Notes: generated by a model from the sequence alone, not told the origin. Counted from the stretch's first letter, positions 24,406 through 33,999 are shown. The stretch is 64,000 nucleotides of DNA from Urbifossiella limnaea (GCF_007747215.1 NZ_CP036273.1:5998322-6062321); one strand, 5' to 3'. Numbers and translations are program-made.

Positions 24406-26547
24406 GTGACCGCCCGGCTCGCTGCCATTCTCGCGCTGATCGCGCTGCCGTCCGCGGCCCGGCCCGCCGACGCGCCCGCGTTCCACTTCGAGAACGACAT
24501 CCTCCCCGTCCTCGGCCGCTACGGGTGCAGCTCGTCCGGCTGCCACGGCAAGTCCGACGGTCAGGGCGGCTTCAAGTTGTCCGTCCTCGGCTCCGACCCG
24601 GACGCCGACTTCGCCGCGCTCACGAAGGAGGCCCGCGGCCGCCGGCTCATGCCGACCAGCCCCGACGAGAGCCTGCTGCTCCGCAAGGGCTCCGGCCGCA
24701 CGGCGCACGGCGGCGGCACCAAACTCCCCTTCGGCTCCGACGACTACCAAACCCTGCGCCGCTGGGTCGCCGCCGGGATGCCGTTCGGCGCGGCCGACGC
24801 CCCACGCGTGGTCGGGCTGCGCGTCGAACCGGCCGAGCGCGTCATGGGGGCGAAGGCCGAGCAGCAGTTGAAGGTGATCGCCCGCTACTCCGACGGCGGC
24901 GAGAAGGACGTGACCCGCCACGCCCGCTACCAGTCGAACCGCGAGGCGGTCGCGGCCGTGTCGGCCGACGGCCGCGTCAGCACGCTGGACGTGCCCGGCG
25001 AGGCTGCGGTGATGGCCGGCTACCTCGGCGAGGTCGGCGTGTTCCGCGCCGTCGTGCCGCGGCCGGGGCCGCCGGTCGCGACTGATTTTCCGCGCTTCAA
25101 CGCCATCGACGAACTCGTGGACCGCCGGCTCGCCAAGCTGAACGTCACCGCCTCGCCCGTGTGCGACGACGCCGAGTACCTCCGCCGCGTGTACCTCGAT
25201 CTGACCGGTACGCTCCCCACGCCCGCCGCCGCCCGCCGCTTCCTGGCCGACACCGCCGCCGACAAGCGCGCCAGGCTCGTCGAACAACTGCTGACGACGC
25301 CCGAGTTCGCCGACCTGTGGGCGATGCGCTGGGCCGACCTGCTCCGCGTGGACCGCCAGGCGCTCGGCCCCGAGCGCGCCCGCAGCTACTACGGCTGGGT
25401 GCGCCGCAGCGTGGCCGAGAACGTGCCGTTCGACCGCTTCGCCCGTGAGCTTCTGACCGCGGAGGGGCCGCTGGCCGAGGTCGGGCCGGCGAACTTCTAC
25501 CAGGTGGTGACCAAGCCCGGCGAGATGGCGTCGAACCTGGCCCAGGTGCTGCTGGGCGTGCGGATCGGCTGCGCCGAGTGCCACCACCATCCGTTCGACC
25601 GCTGGACACAGGCCGACTACGCCGGCATGGTCGGCTTCTTCACCCCGGTGAGCGCCCGCGGCGGCGCCGTCGCCGCCGGCCCCGCCGCGACGCTGAAGCA
25701 CCCGCGCACCGGCCAGCCGGTGTTCGCTCACGCCCTCGGTTCGACCCCGCCCGCGAGCGAACTCGCGGGTGATCGCCGCGAGGCGCTGGCCGACTGGATG
25801 ACGCGGCCGGACAACCCGTACTTCGCCCGCAACCTGTCGAACCGCGTCTGGGCCTGGCTGCTGGGCGTGGGCATCGTCGAACCCGTGGACGACGTGCGCG
25901 CCACAAACCCGCCGTCGAACCCCGAACTGCTCGACGCGCTTGCCCGCTTCACCGTCGAGAACAGGTACGACGTGCGGAAGCTGATCGCCTTCATCGCCGC
26001 GTCGCGGACCTACCAGGCGAGCAGCCGCCCGAACGCGACCAACGAGCGCGACGAGCGGAACTTTTCGCGGGCGCTGCTGAAGCGGCCCGAGGCCGAGGTG
26101 CTGCTGGACATGGTGAGCCAGGCGACCGGCGTCGGCGAGAAGTTCCAGGGTTCGCCGGGCGTGACCCGCGCCGTGCAACTGTGGGACAGCAAGGCCCGGC
26201 ACGACTTCCTGAAGCGCTTCGGCCGCCCGAGCCGGGTGACGGCGTGCGAGTGCGAGCGCACCCGCGAGCCGAGCGTCGCCCAGGTGTTGACGCTGTTGAA
26301 CTCGCCCGACATCCAGGCGAAGCTGAACCACGAGGCCGGCACCGTGGCGACGCTGGTTCGCTCACAGCCCGACGACGCGAAACTGACCGAGGAGCTGTAC
26401 CTGACGTTCTTCTCGCGCCGGCCGACGACCGACGAGACGGCCGTGGCGGTGGCCCACCTGCGCAAGCACGCCGCGGACCGCCGCCGCGGCGCGGAAGACC
26501 TGGCGTGGGCGCTGCTGAACAGCACGGAGTTCCTGTTCAACCACTAG
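24406..26547 (+). CDS. DUF1549/DUF1553 protein with N-terminal cytochrome-like and Ig-like domains
   Basis: 713 residues from a GTG. After a signal peptide (about 1-21), residues 25-125 hold a planctomycete cytochrome-like region with CSSSGCH (CxxxCH). An Ig-like BIG2-type segment follows at about 135-225 (RVEPAERVMGAKAEQQLKV). DUF1549 begins near 230 (FPRFNAIDELVD...) and contains RVYLDLTGTLPT and CAECHHHPFDRW. DUF1553 makes up the rest (NRVWAWLLGVGIVEPVDD, then a Cys-containing ACECERTREPS). In planctomycetes this protein typically pairs with DUF1501 genes, as here. Role unknown; export indicated. Confidence 0.92.
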   Translation: MTARLAAILALIALPSAARPADAPAFHFENDILPVLGRYGCSSSGCHGKSDGQGGFKLSVLGSDPDADFAALTKEARGRRLMPTSPDESLLLRKGSGRTAHGGGTKLPFGSDDYQTLRRWVAAGMPFGAADAPRVVGLRVEPAERVMGAKAEQQLKVIARYSDGGEKDVTRHARYQSNREAVAAVSADGRVSTLDVPGEAAVMAGYLGEVGVFRAVVPRPGPPVATDFPRFNAIDELVDRRLAKLNVTASPVCDDAEYLRRVYLDLTGTLPTPAAARRFLADTAADKRARLVEQLLTTPEFADLWAMRWADLLRVDRQALGPERARSYYGWVRRSVAENVPFDRFARELLTAEGPLAEVGPANFYQVVTKPGEMASNLAQVLLGVRIGCAECHHHPFDRWTQADYAGMVGFFTPVSARGGAVAAGPAATLKHPRTGQPVFAHALGSTPPASELAGDRREALADWMTRPDNPYFARNLSNRVWAWLLGVGIVEPVDDVRATNPPSNPELLDALARFTVENRYDVRKLIAFIAASRTYQASSRPNATNERDERNFSRALLKRPEAEVLLDMVSQATGVGEKFQGSPGVTRAVQLWDSKARHDFLKRFGRPSRVTACECERTREPSVAQVLTLLNSPDIQAKLNHEAGTVATLVRSQPDDAKLTEELYLTFFSRRPTTDETAVAVAHLRKHAADRRRGAEDLAWALLNSTEFLFNH

Positions 26548-26566
26548 GTGAGCGGCCGAAGAAGAT

Positions 26567-26670
26567 GGCCACAAAAAGACACGAAAAGACACAAAAATGA
26601 AGAACAGACGTAGAGTTCGAATTTGGTTTCCTGCCTAACTTTTTGTGTCTTTTCGTGCCTTTTTGTGGCC
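26567..26670. repeat. Inverted repeat, GGCCACAAAAAGACAC family (copy 1)
   Basis: Arms 26567-26597 and 26640-26670 pair at 30 of 31 positions around a 42-nt middle. It lies 19 bp after the DUF1549 stop and ends 28 bp before the DUF1501 start, both on the plus strand. It is AT-rich against its surroundings. Copies at 28071 and 43456. Confidence 0.93.
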
Positions 26671-26698
26671 AACTGTCTTTCCGCCGGGAGCCCTTCGC

Positions 26699-28063
26699 AT
26701 GCTCCACCGCCGCGACGCGATGCTCCGCCTCGGGCAGCTCGGTGGCGCCTGCGCGCTTCCGGGTCTTCTCCAGGCCCGTGCCGCCGCCCCGCGCGCCGGC
26801 AGCGCCGACTCGTGCATCTACCTCTTCCTCTGGGGCGGCCCCCCGCAGCACGACACGTTCGACCTGAAGCCCGACGCCCCCGCCGAGATCCGCGGCGAGT
26901 TCCGCCCCGTCCGCACCAACGTGCCCGGCATCGACGTCTGCGAGCAGCTGCCGCGGCTGGCCCGCCTCGCCGACAAGTACGCGCTCGTGCGGTCGCTGAC
27001 GCACCGCAGCGACAACCACGAGCCGAGCGTCTACCACATGATGACCGGCCGCGTGCCACCGCGGCAGTTCAGCGTGCCGAACAACAACCGCACCCGGGCC
27101 GACTTCCCGAACGTCGCCGGGGTGGTGTCGCACTTCACCCCGCCGACCGGGGTGCCCGCGGCGGTGACGGTGCCGCGGCCGATCGGGCACGACGGCTCGA
27201 CCTACGCCGGCACCCACGCCGGCTGGCTCGGCCCGCGCCACGACCCGTTCGAGCGCGCCCCCGCGAAGGAAACCCGCGAGGTGGCGACGCACGCGCTCGA
27301 CCCGCAACCCGAGTTGCCCGACACCCGCATCGCCGGCCGCTCCGCCCTGCTGACGCGCCTGCAGCACCAGGACGCCGCGCTGCAGCGCGGCCGCACGGCC
27401 ATCGACGAGAACCACGACCGCGCCCTGCGGATGCTGGCGACGCCGGCGGTGCGGCAGGCGTTCGAGCTCGGCCGCGAGCCGAGCCGCGTCCGCGACCGCT
27501 ACGGCCGCAACGAGTACGGCGAGAGCCTGCTCCTGTCGCGCCGCCTCGTCGAGGCCGGCGTCGGGCTGGTAACGATCAGCTGGATGTACATCTTCCCCGA
27601 CGGCAACGTGGCGAACGTGTGGGACAACCACAGCGGCCTGAACATCCACGGCGCCAAGACCGGCTACGACCTGCTCCGCGGCCCGACGTGCCTGCCGGCG
27701 CTCGACCGCGGGCTGAGTGCCCTCATCGAAGACCTGGCCGAGCGCGGCCTGCTGGAGCGCACGCTGATCGCCGCGGCGGGCGAGTTCGGGCGGACGCCGA
27801 AGGTGAACAAGGACGGCGGCCGCGACCACTGGGGCGCCTGCCAGAGCGCCCTGTTCGCCGGCGGCGGCGTCCGCGGCGGGCAGGTGATCGGCCGCAGCGA
27901 CCGCAACGCCGCGTACGTGGCCGACCGCCCGGTGAGCCCGGCCGACTTCCTGGCGACGCTGTACTCGGTGCTCGGGATCGACCCGCACGCCGAGCTCCGC
28001 GACCGCGAGAACCGCCCGTACACGCTCGTGGACGGCGACCCGATCGCGGGGTTGATGACTTAA
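26699..28063 (+). CDS. DUF1501 exported protein (copy 1)
   Basis: 454 residues from the ATG at 26699. An RRDAMLRLGQLGG leader resembles a Tat signal, with hydrophobic residues to about 30. The DUF1501 body shows SCIYLFLWGGPPQHDTFDLKP, then the RSDNHEPSVYHMMTG metal-site-like segment, and near the C-terminus AAGEFGRTPKVNKDGGRDHW. These features match the alkaline-phosphatase-like/sulfatase-like fold suggested for DUF1501. The upstream extension is encoded by the inverted repeat and is rejected. It sits between the DUF1549 gene and a second DUF1501 gene. Confidence 0.92.
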   Translation: MLHRRDAMLRLGQLGGACALPGLLQARAAAPRAGSADSCIYLFLWGGPPQHDTFDLKPDAPAEIRGEFRPVRTNVPGIDVCEQLPRLARLADKYALVRSLTHRSDNHEPSVYHMMTGRVPPRQFSVPNNNRTRADFPNVAGVVSHFTPPTGVPAAVTVPRPIGHDGSTYAGTHAGWLGPRHDPFERAPAKETREVATHALDPQPELPDTRIAGRSALLTRLQHQDAALQRGRTAIDENHDRALRMLATPAVRQAFELGREPSRVRDRYGRNEYGESLLLSRRLVEAGVGLVTISWMYIFPDGNVANVWDNHSGLNIHGAKTGYDLLRGPTCLPALDRGLSALIEDLAERGLLERTLIAAAGEFGRTPKVNKDGGRDHWGACQSALFAGGGVRGGQVIGRSDRNAAYVADRPVSPADFLATLYSVLGIDPHAELRDRENRPYTLVDGDPIAGLMT

Positions 28064-28070
28064 GAGGGAA

Positions 28071-28180
28071 TGGCCGCAAAAAGGCACAAAAGACACAAAA
28101 TGAAGAGAAAACGAAGACCGAGTTTGATCTGATTTTTCGGTCGTTCTTATTTTTGTGTCTTTTGTGCCTTTTTGCGGCCA
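28071..28180. repeat. Inverted repeat, GGCCACAAAAAGACAC family (copy 2)
   Basis: Left arm 28071-28101 starts TGGCCGCAAAAAGGCACAAA; the right arm ends at 28180 and pairs with a single one-base bulge. The middle is about 48 nt. It begins 7 bp after one DUF1501 stop and ends 21 bp before the next DUF1501 start. Confidence 0.93.
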
Positions 28181-28201
28181 ACCTGCATTGGAGCCCGACC
28201 C

Positions 28202-29506
28202 ATGTTCTGCGACGGCCTCTCCCGCCGGGACGCGCTCCGCGTCGGCTCCGCGGCGCTGTTCGGCTCGGCCGTCGGCCTGCCGCAGCTACTCCGCGCCGCC
28301 GACGGCGGCAGCCGCGACACGTCGCTCATCTTCGTGTTCCTCCACGGCGGCCTGTCCACCATCGACACCCTCGACATGAAGCCGGACGCGCCCGCCGAGT
28401 TCCGCGGCGAGTTCAACCCGACGCGGTCGAAGGTGCCCGGGATGGACCTGTGCGACCTGCTCCCGAAGTTGGGCCAGCAGGCCGACCGGTTCTCGCTGGT
28501 GCGCTCGTTCCGCCACCACAACTCGGACCACGGCCCGGCCGACCACTACATCCTCACCGGCTACTTCCCGCAGGCCGGGTTCAACCCGAACCTGTCGCCG
28601 AACAACCAGCGCCCGAGCATCGGCTCGATGGTGTCGCGGACGCTCGGCCCGCGCGGGTCGGTGCCGGCCTACGTGGCGCTACCGAAGTTCCACCCCAGCG
28701 GCGGCCCCGCGTACCTCGGCGCCAACCACGCCCCGTTCACCATCGACGCCGACCCGAACGCGCCGAACTTCAGCGTGCCCGACCTGATGCCGCCGGCCGT
28801 GGTCGCCGCCGACCGGCTGACCGACCGCCGCGCCCTCCTCGACACCGTGGACCGCTTCCACCGCGGCGCCGAGGCGCGGGCGAACCAGCACGCCGGCGCC
28901 GTGGCGACGTTCCGCGACCGCGCCTTCGACCTGATGACCTCCCCTGCCGCGAAGCGCGCCTTCGACATCCACGCCGAGCCCGACCGCCTCCGCGACGAGT
29001 ACGGCCGCAGCAGCCTCGGCCAGAGCTGCCTCATGGCCCGGCGGCTGGTGGAAGCCGGCGTGCGCTGCGTGACGATCGACCACAGCAACTGGGACACGCA
29101 CGACGGCAACTTCGCCACCCTCCGCGGGTCGCTGCTGCCGGGGTTCGACGCCGCGATCAGCACGCTGTTCCGCGACCTGGCCGACCGCGGCCGGCTCGAC
29201 AGCACGCTGGTGGTGGTGACGGGCGAGTTCGGCCGTACGCCGCGAATCAACAAGAACGCCGGGCGCGACCACTGGGGGCCGGCGTTCACCGTGCTGCTCG
29301 GCGGCGGCGGGTTGAAGGGCGGCGTGGTGGTCGGCCGCTCGGACGCGCGTGCCGAGCGCCCCGCGTCGGACCCGTTCGGCCCGGAGGACCTGTTCGCCAC
29401 CGTGTTCCACCAACTCGGCATCGACCCGAAGGCCGAGTTCCACACCCCCGACGGCCGCCCCGTCGCCGCGGTCAACAACGGCCGGCTGATCCCGGGGCTG
29501 ACATGA
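28202..29506 (+). CDS. DUF1501 exported protein (copy 2)
   Basis: 434 residues from the ATG at 28202, with a Tat-type leader (LSRRDALRVG, hydrophobic to about 27). The DUF1501 body has DTSLIFVFLHGGLSTIDTLD, a DHGPADHYILTGYF segment and GEFGRTPRINKNAGRDHWGP near the end. It is clearly paralogous to the preceding gene yet well diverged. The two, together with DUF1549 upstream and the Ig/PPC-like protein downstream, form the planctomycete surface-protein cluster. Substrate unknown. Confidence 0.92.
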   Translation: MFCDGLSRRDALRVGSAALFGSAVGLPQLLRAADGGSRDTSLIFVFLHGGLSTIDTLDMKPDAPAEFRGEFNPTRSKVPGMDLCDLLPKLGQQADRFSLVRSFRHHNSDHGPADHYILTGYFPQAGFNPNLSPNNQRPSIGSMVSRTLGPRGSVPAYVALPKFHPSGGPAYLGANHAPFTIDADPNAPNFSVPDLMPPAVVAADRLTDRRALLDTVDRFHRGAEARANQHAGAVATFRDRAFDLMTSPAAKRAFDIHAEPDRLRDEYGRSSLGQSCLMARRLVEAGVRCVTIDHSNWDTHDGNFATLRGSLLPGFDAAISTLFRDLADRGRLDSTLVVVTGEFGRTPRINKNAGRDHWGPAFTVLLGGGGLKGGVVVGRSDARAERPASDPFGPEDLFATVFHQLGIDPKAEFHTPDGRPVAAVNNGRLIPGLT

Positions 29507-29513
29507 AGACGGA

Positions 29514-29658
29514 GGATTCACCACAGAGTCACAGAGAGCACCGAGAGAAGCCGAAGACTGAGGGGAATCATGAACAGCGATTGGCGGCCGAATTCAAAGT
29601 GTCTTCCCCTCTGTCTACTGGCTTCTCTCGGTGCTCTCTGTGACTCTGTGGTGAATCC
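29514..29658. repeat. Perfect 39-bp inverted repeat, CCACAGAGTCACAGAG family (copy 3)
   Basis: Arms 29514-29552 and 29620-29658 are exact reverse complements around 67 nt. It starts 7 bp after a DUF1501 stop. Unlike other copies, the right arm is inside the apparent reading frame of the next gene: the frame from ATG 29570 translates it as the hydrophobic stretch LASLGALCDSVV. Confidence 0.95.
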
Positions 29659-31747
29659 CGCTTTTCTCCGCGCATCCCCACCCGTCGCCAGCTACGTGTT
29701 CCCGGCCGGCGGGCAGCGCGGCACCACCGTGGCGGTACGCGTCGGCGGGCTGTTCCTGCACGACAGGTGCGGCTTCGCCCTCAGCGGCCCCGGCGTCACC
29801 GCGCCGCCGACACTCACCCGCACGCCGCGAATCTGGTTCGAAGGGCCGGTCATACCGCTCCCCGATTCGCAACAGGCCGAGGACTACCCCGCCGACGTGG
29901 CGGGCCGCATCAAGCTCGCGCCGGACGCCGCCGTCGGCCCGCGCAAGGGTTACCTGTTCACGTCGCAGGGGGCCGCCGGCGGGCTCGTGTTCGTCGTCGG
30001 CGAGTTGCCCGAGGTCGTGGAGAAGGAGGCCGACGGCGAGCCGATCCCGGAGCGCGTCACGCTGCCGGTGACGGCCAACGGCCGCGTCTTCCCGCGCGAC
30101 GACCTCGACCTGTGGGAGTTCCCCTTGCCCGCCGGCCAGACCGTTACCGCGACCGCCGTCGGGAAGGCGATCAACTCGCCCGCGGCGCTGCGGCTCGACA
30201 TCCTGGACGCCGCCGGACGTGTCGTCGCGGAGCAACTCGACGTGGCGCCGCCGGGCGCCGACGCGGCCGCGCGCTTCACCGCGCCAGCAGCCGGCGTCTA
30301 CCGCGTCCGCGTCGCCGACGCCCGCGGTCAGGGCGGACCGGCGCACGTCTACCGGCTCACGATCACGACCGGGTTGAGCGCGGAACCGCGCCCGGCCGAC
30401 GGGTTGAAGGAGAGCGCTGACGCGGCCGCCACGCACGCCGCGCCGGTCGCACTCACGGGCCGCATCGGTTCGCCCGGCGCCGCGGCCGCGTGGAAGCTGA
30501 CGCTGACGAAGGGGAAGCGCACCACGTTCGACCTCGTGGCCCGGCGGGCCGGCTCGCCGTTGTGCGGCGTGCTGACCGTCACCGACGCCGCCGGCAAGGA
30601 GCTGGCGAAGGCCGAGCCCGCCGACGCCACCGCCGACCCGACGCTGACGTTCACTGCGCCGGCCGACGGGACGTACACCGTGCGCGTCGCCGAGCGCTTC
30701 CGCAGCCGCGGCGGGCCGGCGTTCACCTACCGCCTGAAGGTGACGCCGGACGCGGCCCCCGGCGTGACGCTCAAGCTGCCGGTTGACGGCAACTCGAAGC
30801 TGCCGGCCGACGCGCTCAGCGTCCCCCGCGGCGGCGCGGTCAAGCTGAAGGTGTCCGTCGGGCGCACGGGCGGGTTCACGGGGCCGGTCGAACTGACCGC
30901 CGAAGGGTTGCCGCCGGGTTTGACCGCGAAGTCGGTTACGGTTCCGCCCAACCAGTCGGCCGGCGAGCTGACCATCCAGGCGGACGCGACCGCGGTCGTG
31001 CGGCCGGCCCGCGTTGCGATCAGCGCCAGGGCCGGCGACGTGAAGGTCGAGCCGCTGGAGGTGTACGCCACGGCCGCGGTGCCGACGCCGTTCAAGCTCG
31101 TGGACGAGTACGTGATGACCTCGGCGCCCCGCGGCGAAATCTACCGCCGCACCTACCGCGTGCAACGCGACGCCGGCTTCGCCGGCCCCGTCCGCGTGTC
31201 GCTGGCCGACCGCCAGGCGCGGCACCTGCAAGGCGTCACCGGGCCGACGGTGGAGGTGCCCGCCGGCCGCGACGTGTTCGACTACCCGGCCTACCTGCCG
31301 CCGTGGATGGAGCTCGGCCGCACGTGCCGCGTCTGCGTCCAGGCGACGGGCGTGGTGAAGGACGCGGACGGCACCGAGCACCCGGTGGTGTTCAGCTCGA
31401 CGGGGCAAAACCAGCAGATGATCGTGGTCGTCGGCCCGGGCCGGCTCGGGTTGGAACTCGGCCGCGGCAGCGTCCGCGGCGGCGGCGAGGTGCGCCTGCC
31501 GGTCACCGTGACCCGGGGGCGCGACCTGACCGGGCCGGTGGTGGTGGAAGCGGTGGTGCCGCCGCACTGGTCGGGGGCGACGGCCGAGAAGCTGACGATC
31601 CCGGCGGGGTCGGGCGCGGGTGAGCTGGTACTGCGGTTCGCGCCGGGGGCGGGGCCGTTCAACCAGCCGCTGACGGTCCGCGCCACGCTCGCCGCGGGGC
31701 GGACGCCGGTGGTCGCGGAGGCGGCGCTGGACGTGGTGGCGCCGTGA
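29570..31747 (+). CDS. Large secreted Ig/PPC-type repeat protein
   Basis: 725 residues if ATG 29570 is used. The body starts at about 38 with VASYVFPAGGQRGTTVAVRV, the usual mature start of this planctomycete family. Two pre-peptidase C-terminal-type beta domains follow (about 160-265 and 290-395, each ending in YRLTI or YRLKV), then Ig-like domains (SVPRGGAVKLKVSV, RGGEVRLPVTV) to the C-terminus. The first 37 residues come from the inverted repeat. They are hydrophobic (CLPLCLLASLGALC) with Arg and Lys before them, so could act as a signal peptide. GTG codons at 29648 and 29651 are alternative starts that would leave no signal. Confidence 0.82.
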   Translation: MNSDWRPNSKCLPLCLLASLGALCDSVVNPAFLRASPPVASYVFPAGGQRGTTVAVRVGGLFLHDRCGFALSGPGVTAPPTLTRTPRIWFEGPVIPLPDSQQAEDYPADVAGRIKLAPDAAVGPRKGYLFTSQGAAGGLVFVVGELPEVVEKEADGEPIPERVTLPVTANGRVFPRDDLDLWEFPLPAGQTVTATAVGKAINSPAALRLDILDAAGRVVAEQLDVAPPGADAAARFTAPAAGVYRVRVADARGQGGPAHVYRLTITTGLSAEPRPADGLKESADAAATHAAPVALTGRIGSPGAAAAWKLTLTKGKRTTFDLVARRAGSPLCGVLTVTDAAGKELAKAEPADATADPTLTFTAPADGTYTVRVAERFRSRGGPAFTYRLKVTPDAAPGVTLKLPVDGNSKLPADALSVPRGGAVKLKVSVGRTGGFTGPVELTAEGLPPGLTAKSVTVPPNQSAGELTIQADATAVVRPARVAISARAGDVKVEPLEVYATAAVPTPFKLVDEYVMTSAPRGEIYRRTYRVQRDAGFAGPVRVSLADRQARHLQGVTGPTVEVPAGRDVFDYPAYLPPWMELGRTCRVCVQATGVVKDADGTEHPVVFSSTGQNQQMIVVVGPGRLGLELGRGSVRGGGEVRLPVTVTRGRDLTGPVVVEAVVPPHWSGATAEKLTIPAGSGAGELVLRFAPGAGPFNQPLTVRATLAAGRTPVVAEAALDVVAP

Positions 31748-31803
31748 CCCGTACGCCGGCAGTCGTGCGTTGCTCCCCTTCGGACTCCGCCGCGGGTGGT
31801 AGC

Positions 31804-31994
31804 CCCCTCACCCCGCGTGCTTCGCCGCGACCCTCTCCCGCGAGGGGAGAGGGTGGGCGTGGTCCGCGCCACGCACAGGCGGGCATCGACCCGCGGACGC
31901 ACGGGCGTGGTTGCCCGCCCACGACGGGGGCCGGGTGCCTCTCACCCTCTCCACTCGGGGGAGAGGGTCGCGGCGAAGCACGCGGGGTGAGGGG
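31804..31994. repeat. Large nested inverted repeat filling a gene-free gap
   Basis: The gap 31748-32063 (316 bp) has no convincing gene. Outer arms 31804-31839 and 31959-31994 are exact 36-bp complements starting CCCCTCACCCCGCGTGCTTC. Each side also carries its own small hairpin around CCCTCTCCC...GGGAGAGGG. The flanking GGTGGTAG and CCACCCACGAC bases pair imperfectly further out. It sits between a plus-strand gene and a convergent minus-strand gene, so a shared terminator role is possible. Confidence 0.88.
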
Positions 31995-32063
31995 GCGAAC
32001 CACCCACGACGAGAGCGAGCAGCCCCGCACGCCCGTGCCATAGCGATCGAGCCAACCGCCGGC

Positions 32064-32765
32064 TCACGCCGGCCGCTCGCCGGGGCGAGCGGTCAGCGCG
32101 CACGTGTACCGCCGGCGCGACGGCGTCAGGTTCCGCGCCAGCCGCTCGCAGCCGAAGCCCGCGGCCGCCGCCAGTTCCACCATTCGCCGTTCGTCGATCC
32201 GGTGCAGCACCACCCCGTCCGGGCTCCGCGCCGCCTTCCACAGGTGAACCAGCATCGCCGGCAGCACGCCGTTCCGCGTCGCCACCCACAGCGAGCGGCA
32301 GGCGTCCAGCGGCTTCGAGTAGCGCGTAGGGATCAGGTCGGCCAGCACCACCACGCCGCGGCCGTCGGGCTTCAGCAGCCGGCGGAACAGGGCCAGCGTC
32401 TCGGCCACGCCGGCGTCGCCGCCGAGGTACTGGACCACGCTGTTGGCGAAGATCAGGTCGTAGCTCGCCGCCGGCAGATGGGCCGCGCTGCCGTAGATGA
32501 CCGAGGGCAATCCCGCGGCGCGCGTGCGGGCCACGGCCACGGCGTGCGGGTCGGTGTCCATGCCGTCCACGCGGCCGGCACGGTCGGCGAGGCGGGCGCC
32601 GGCGTCGAAGTAGCCGCAGCCGAAGTCGAGGACGGCGCTGTTAGGCCCGAGCCACGGCAGGCCGCGGAGGTGGGCGACGATGTCGCGCACCCAGAGTTCG
32701 GCCATCCGCTCGTCGCGGCGGTTCCACCGGTGGTAGCCGAGCCAGGCGGGAACGACGGCGGGCAT
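32064..32765 (-). CDS. Class I SAM-dependent methyltransferase
   Basis: 233 residues from the ATG at 32765. Motif I is VLDFGCGYFDAG (about 46-57), followed by the acidic GMDTDPHAV loop. Post-motif segments SYDLIFANSVVQYLGG and LLKPDGRGVVVLADLIP match the Methyltransf_11/25 pattern. A small-molecule or lipid methylation role is possible; the substrate is unknown. It follows a GT87 gene on the same strand, which may hint at envelope glycolipid chemistry, but that is only context. Confidence 0.85.
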   Translation of the reverse strand: MPAVVPAWLGYHRWNRRDERMAELWVRDIVAHLRGLPWLGPNSAVLDFGCGYFDAGARLADRAGRVDGMDTDPHAVAVARTRAAGLPSVIYGSAAHLPAASYDLIFANSVVQYLGGDAGVAETLALFRRLLKPDGRGVVVLADLIPTRYSKPLDACRSLWVATRNGVLPAMLVHLWKAARSPDGVVLHRIDERRMVELAAAAGFGCERLARNLTPSRRRYTCALTARPGERPA

Positions 32766-32799
32766 GGATCGACACCGTGGGTTCCCGAACTGCTCGGCG

Positions 32800-33999
32800 T
32801 CAGGCCGCAAGCCGGGTGAGCGATTCTTGCCGGTCCACGGCTGCCGGTGCCGGCTTCCGCAACACCCGCGCCACGCCGGCCGCCGCCACCAGCGCCGCGG
32901 CAAGCGGCTGGATGCCGAGTCCGATCACCGGCCGGTGGACCGCGTACGGGAAGGCGAAGAGCACCACCGCCGCCAGGAACAACACCGCCCCTGCCACCGC
33001 CGACCGCCACGCCCAACGAGGCTGACCCGTGCGGTCGAGGAGTTCCCGCGCCAGCACCGGGGCGATGAGGATCAGCGTGCTCGACTCCACCGCGGGGCCG
33101 AACACCGTCATCCAGCACAGGCCCAGCGCCACGGCGTTCGTCGTGAGCGTCGGCCGGTCGGTGCCGCGCCAGCGCTGCCACGCCAGCACCACGGCGCACA
33201 GCGCGCCCGTGCCCGCCTGCACGAACAGGTACTGCGACCGCGGCACCGTCCAGCCCAGGTTCTTCAGCACGAGGTGGAAGTCCTGGTAGCCGCGCCAGTT
33301 CTCCCAGCCGGTGCGGTCGTCCCCCTTCATGTTCATCCACCACTCGGCGTACAGGCCGTTCACGTACTCCGGGCTCTGCAGCAGGTACGGCAGCGCCAGC
33401 CCGGCGGCGAGCGCGGCCACGAGCCCGACGCCGAACCGCACCGGCGCCGCGAACGCCAGCAGCATCCCGAGCGCCAGCGGGTAGCCCTTGAACAGCGCCG
33501 CCGCCGCGACGCACGCCCCCGCCACGGCCCACCGGTTCCCCAGCGCCAGCGCCCCCGCCGCGACCATCAGCCCCACCATGTGCGGGTTCGCCTGCCCGTT
33601 GCTGACGCTGCCGATCGCCAGCGGGAGCATCACGGCCAGCGCCGCCGCGACGGGTGCGTTCGGCCAGCTGCGGCGGAACCAGGCCGCGGCCCCGCCGAGG
33701 AACAGGGCGGCGCCGAGCAGGCGGAACAGCGCCCCGCCCGGCCCCCACGGCATCATCCCGAACGGCACGAACCCCGCGGCCACGGTCGGGCTGTAGCGGT
33801 AGTTGTCCACGTACGGCGCGAACACGCCGTAGAGCGGCTCCCCGGCCGCGAACCGCTCGCCGGCCCAGGCGTACGTCGGGTAGATGTTCGCCGACAGCGG
33901 CTTCAACACGGTGCGGACGCAGACGACGCCGAGGAGCACGACCCACAGCCCGACCGCAGTGCGAACGACGAGCTTCGAGCGGAGGCTGTCGGCGGGCAC
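32800..33999 (-). CDS. GT87 (DUF2029) membrane glycosyltransferase
   Basis: 399 residues with a GTG start. About ten hydrophobic segments run along its length. The GT87 opening is recognisable: [28 protein letters not shown], then [22 protein letters not shown]87 members use polyprenyl-phosphate-mannose donors in actinobacteria; the donor here is unknown. A second GT87 gene lies at 54891. The 272-bp divergent spacer to sucD holds no recognisable element. Confidence 0.85.
   Translation of the reverse strand: MPADSLRSKLVVRTAVGLWVVLLGVVCVRTVLKPLSANIYPTYAWAGERFAAGEPLYGVFAPYVDNYRYSPTVAAGFVPFGMMPWGPGGALFRLLGAALFLGGAAAWFRRSWPNAPVAAALAVMLPLAIGSVSNGQANPHMVGLMVAAGALALGNRWAVAGACVAAAALFKGYPLALGMLLAFAAPVRFGVGLVAALAAGLALPYLLQSPEYVNGLYAEWWMNMKGDDRTGWENWRGYQDFHLVLKNLGWTVPRSQYLFVQAGTGALCAVVLAWQRWRGTDRPTLTTNAVALGLCWMTVFGPAVESSTLILIAPVLARELLDRTGQPRWAWRSAVAGAVLFLAAVVLFAFPYAVHRPVIGLGIQPLAAALVAAAGVARVLRKPAPAAVDRQESLTRLAA

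Noticed and set aside
31748-32063. CRISPR array
   Set aside because: The repeated units are inverted, not direct, and there are no regular spacers or cas genes.
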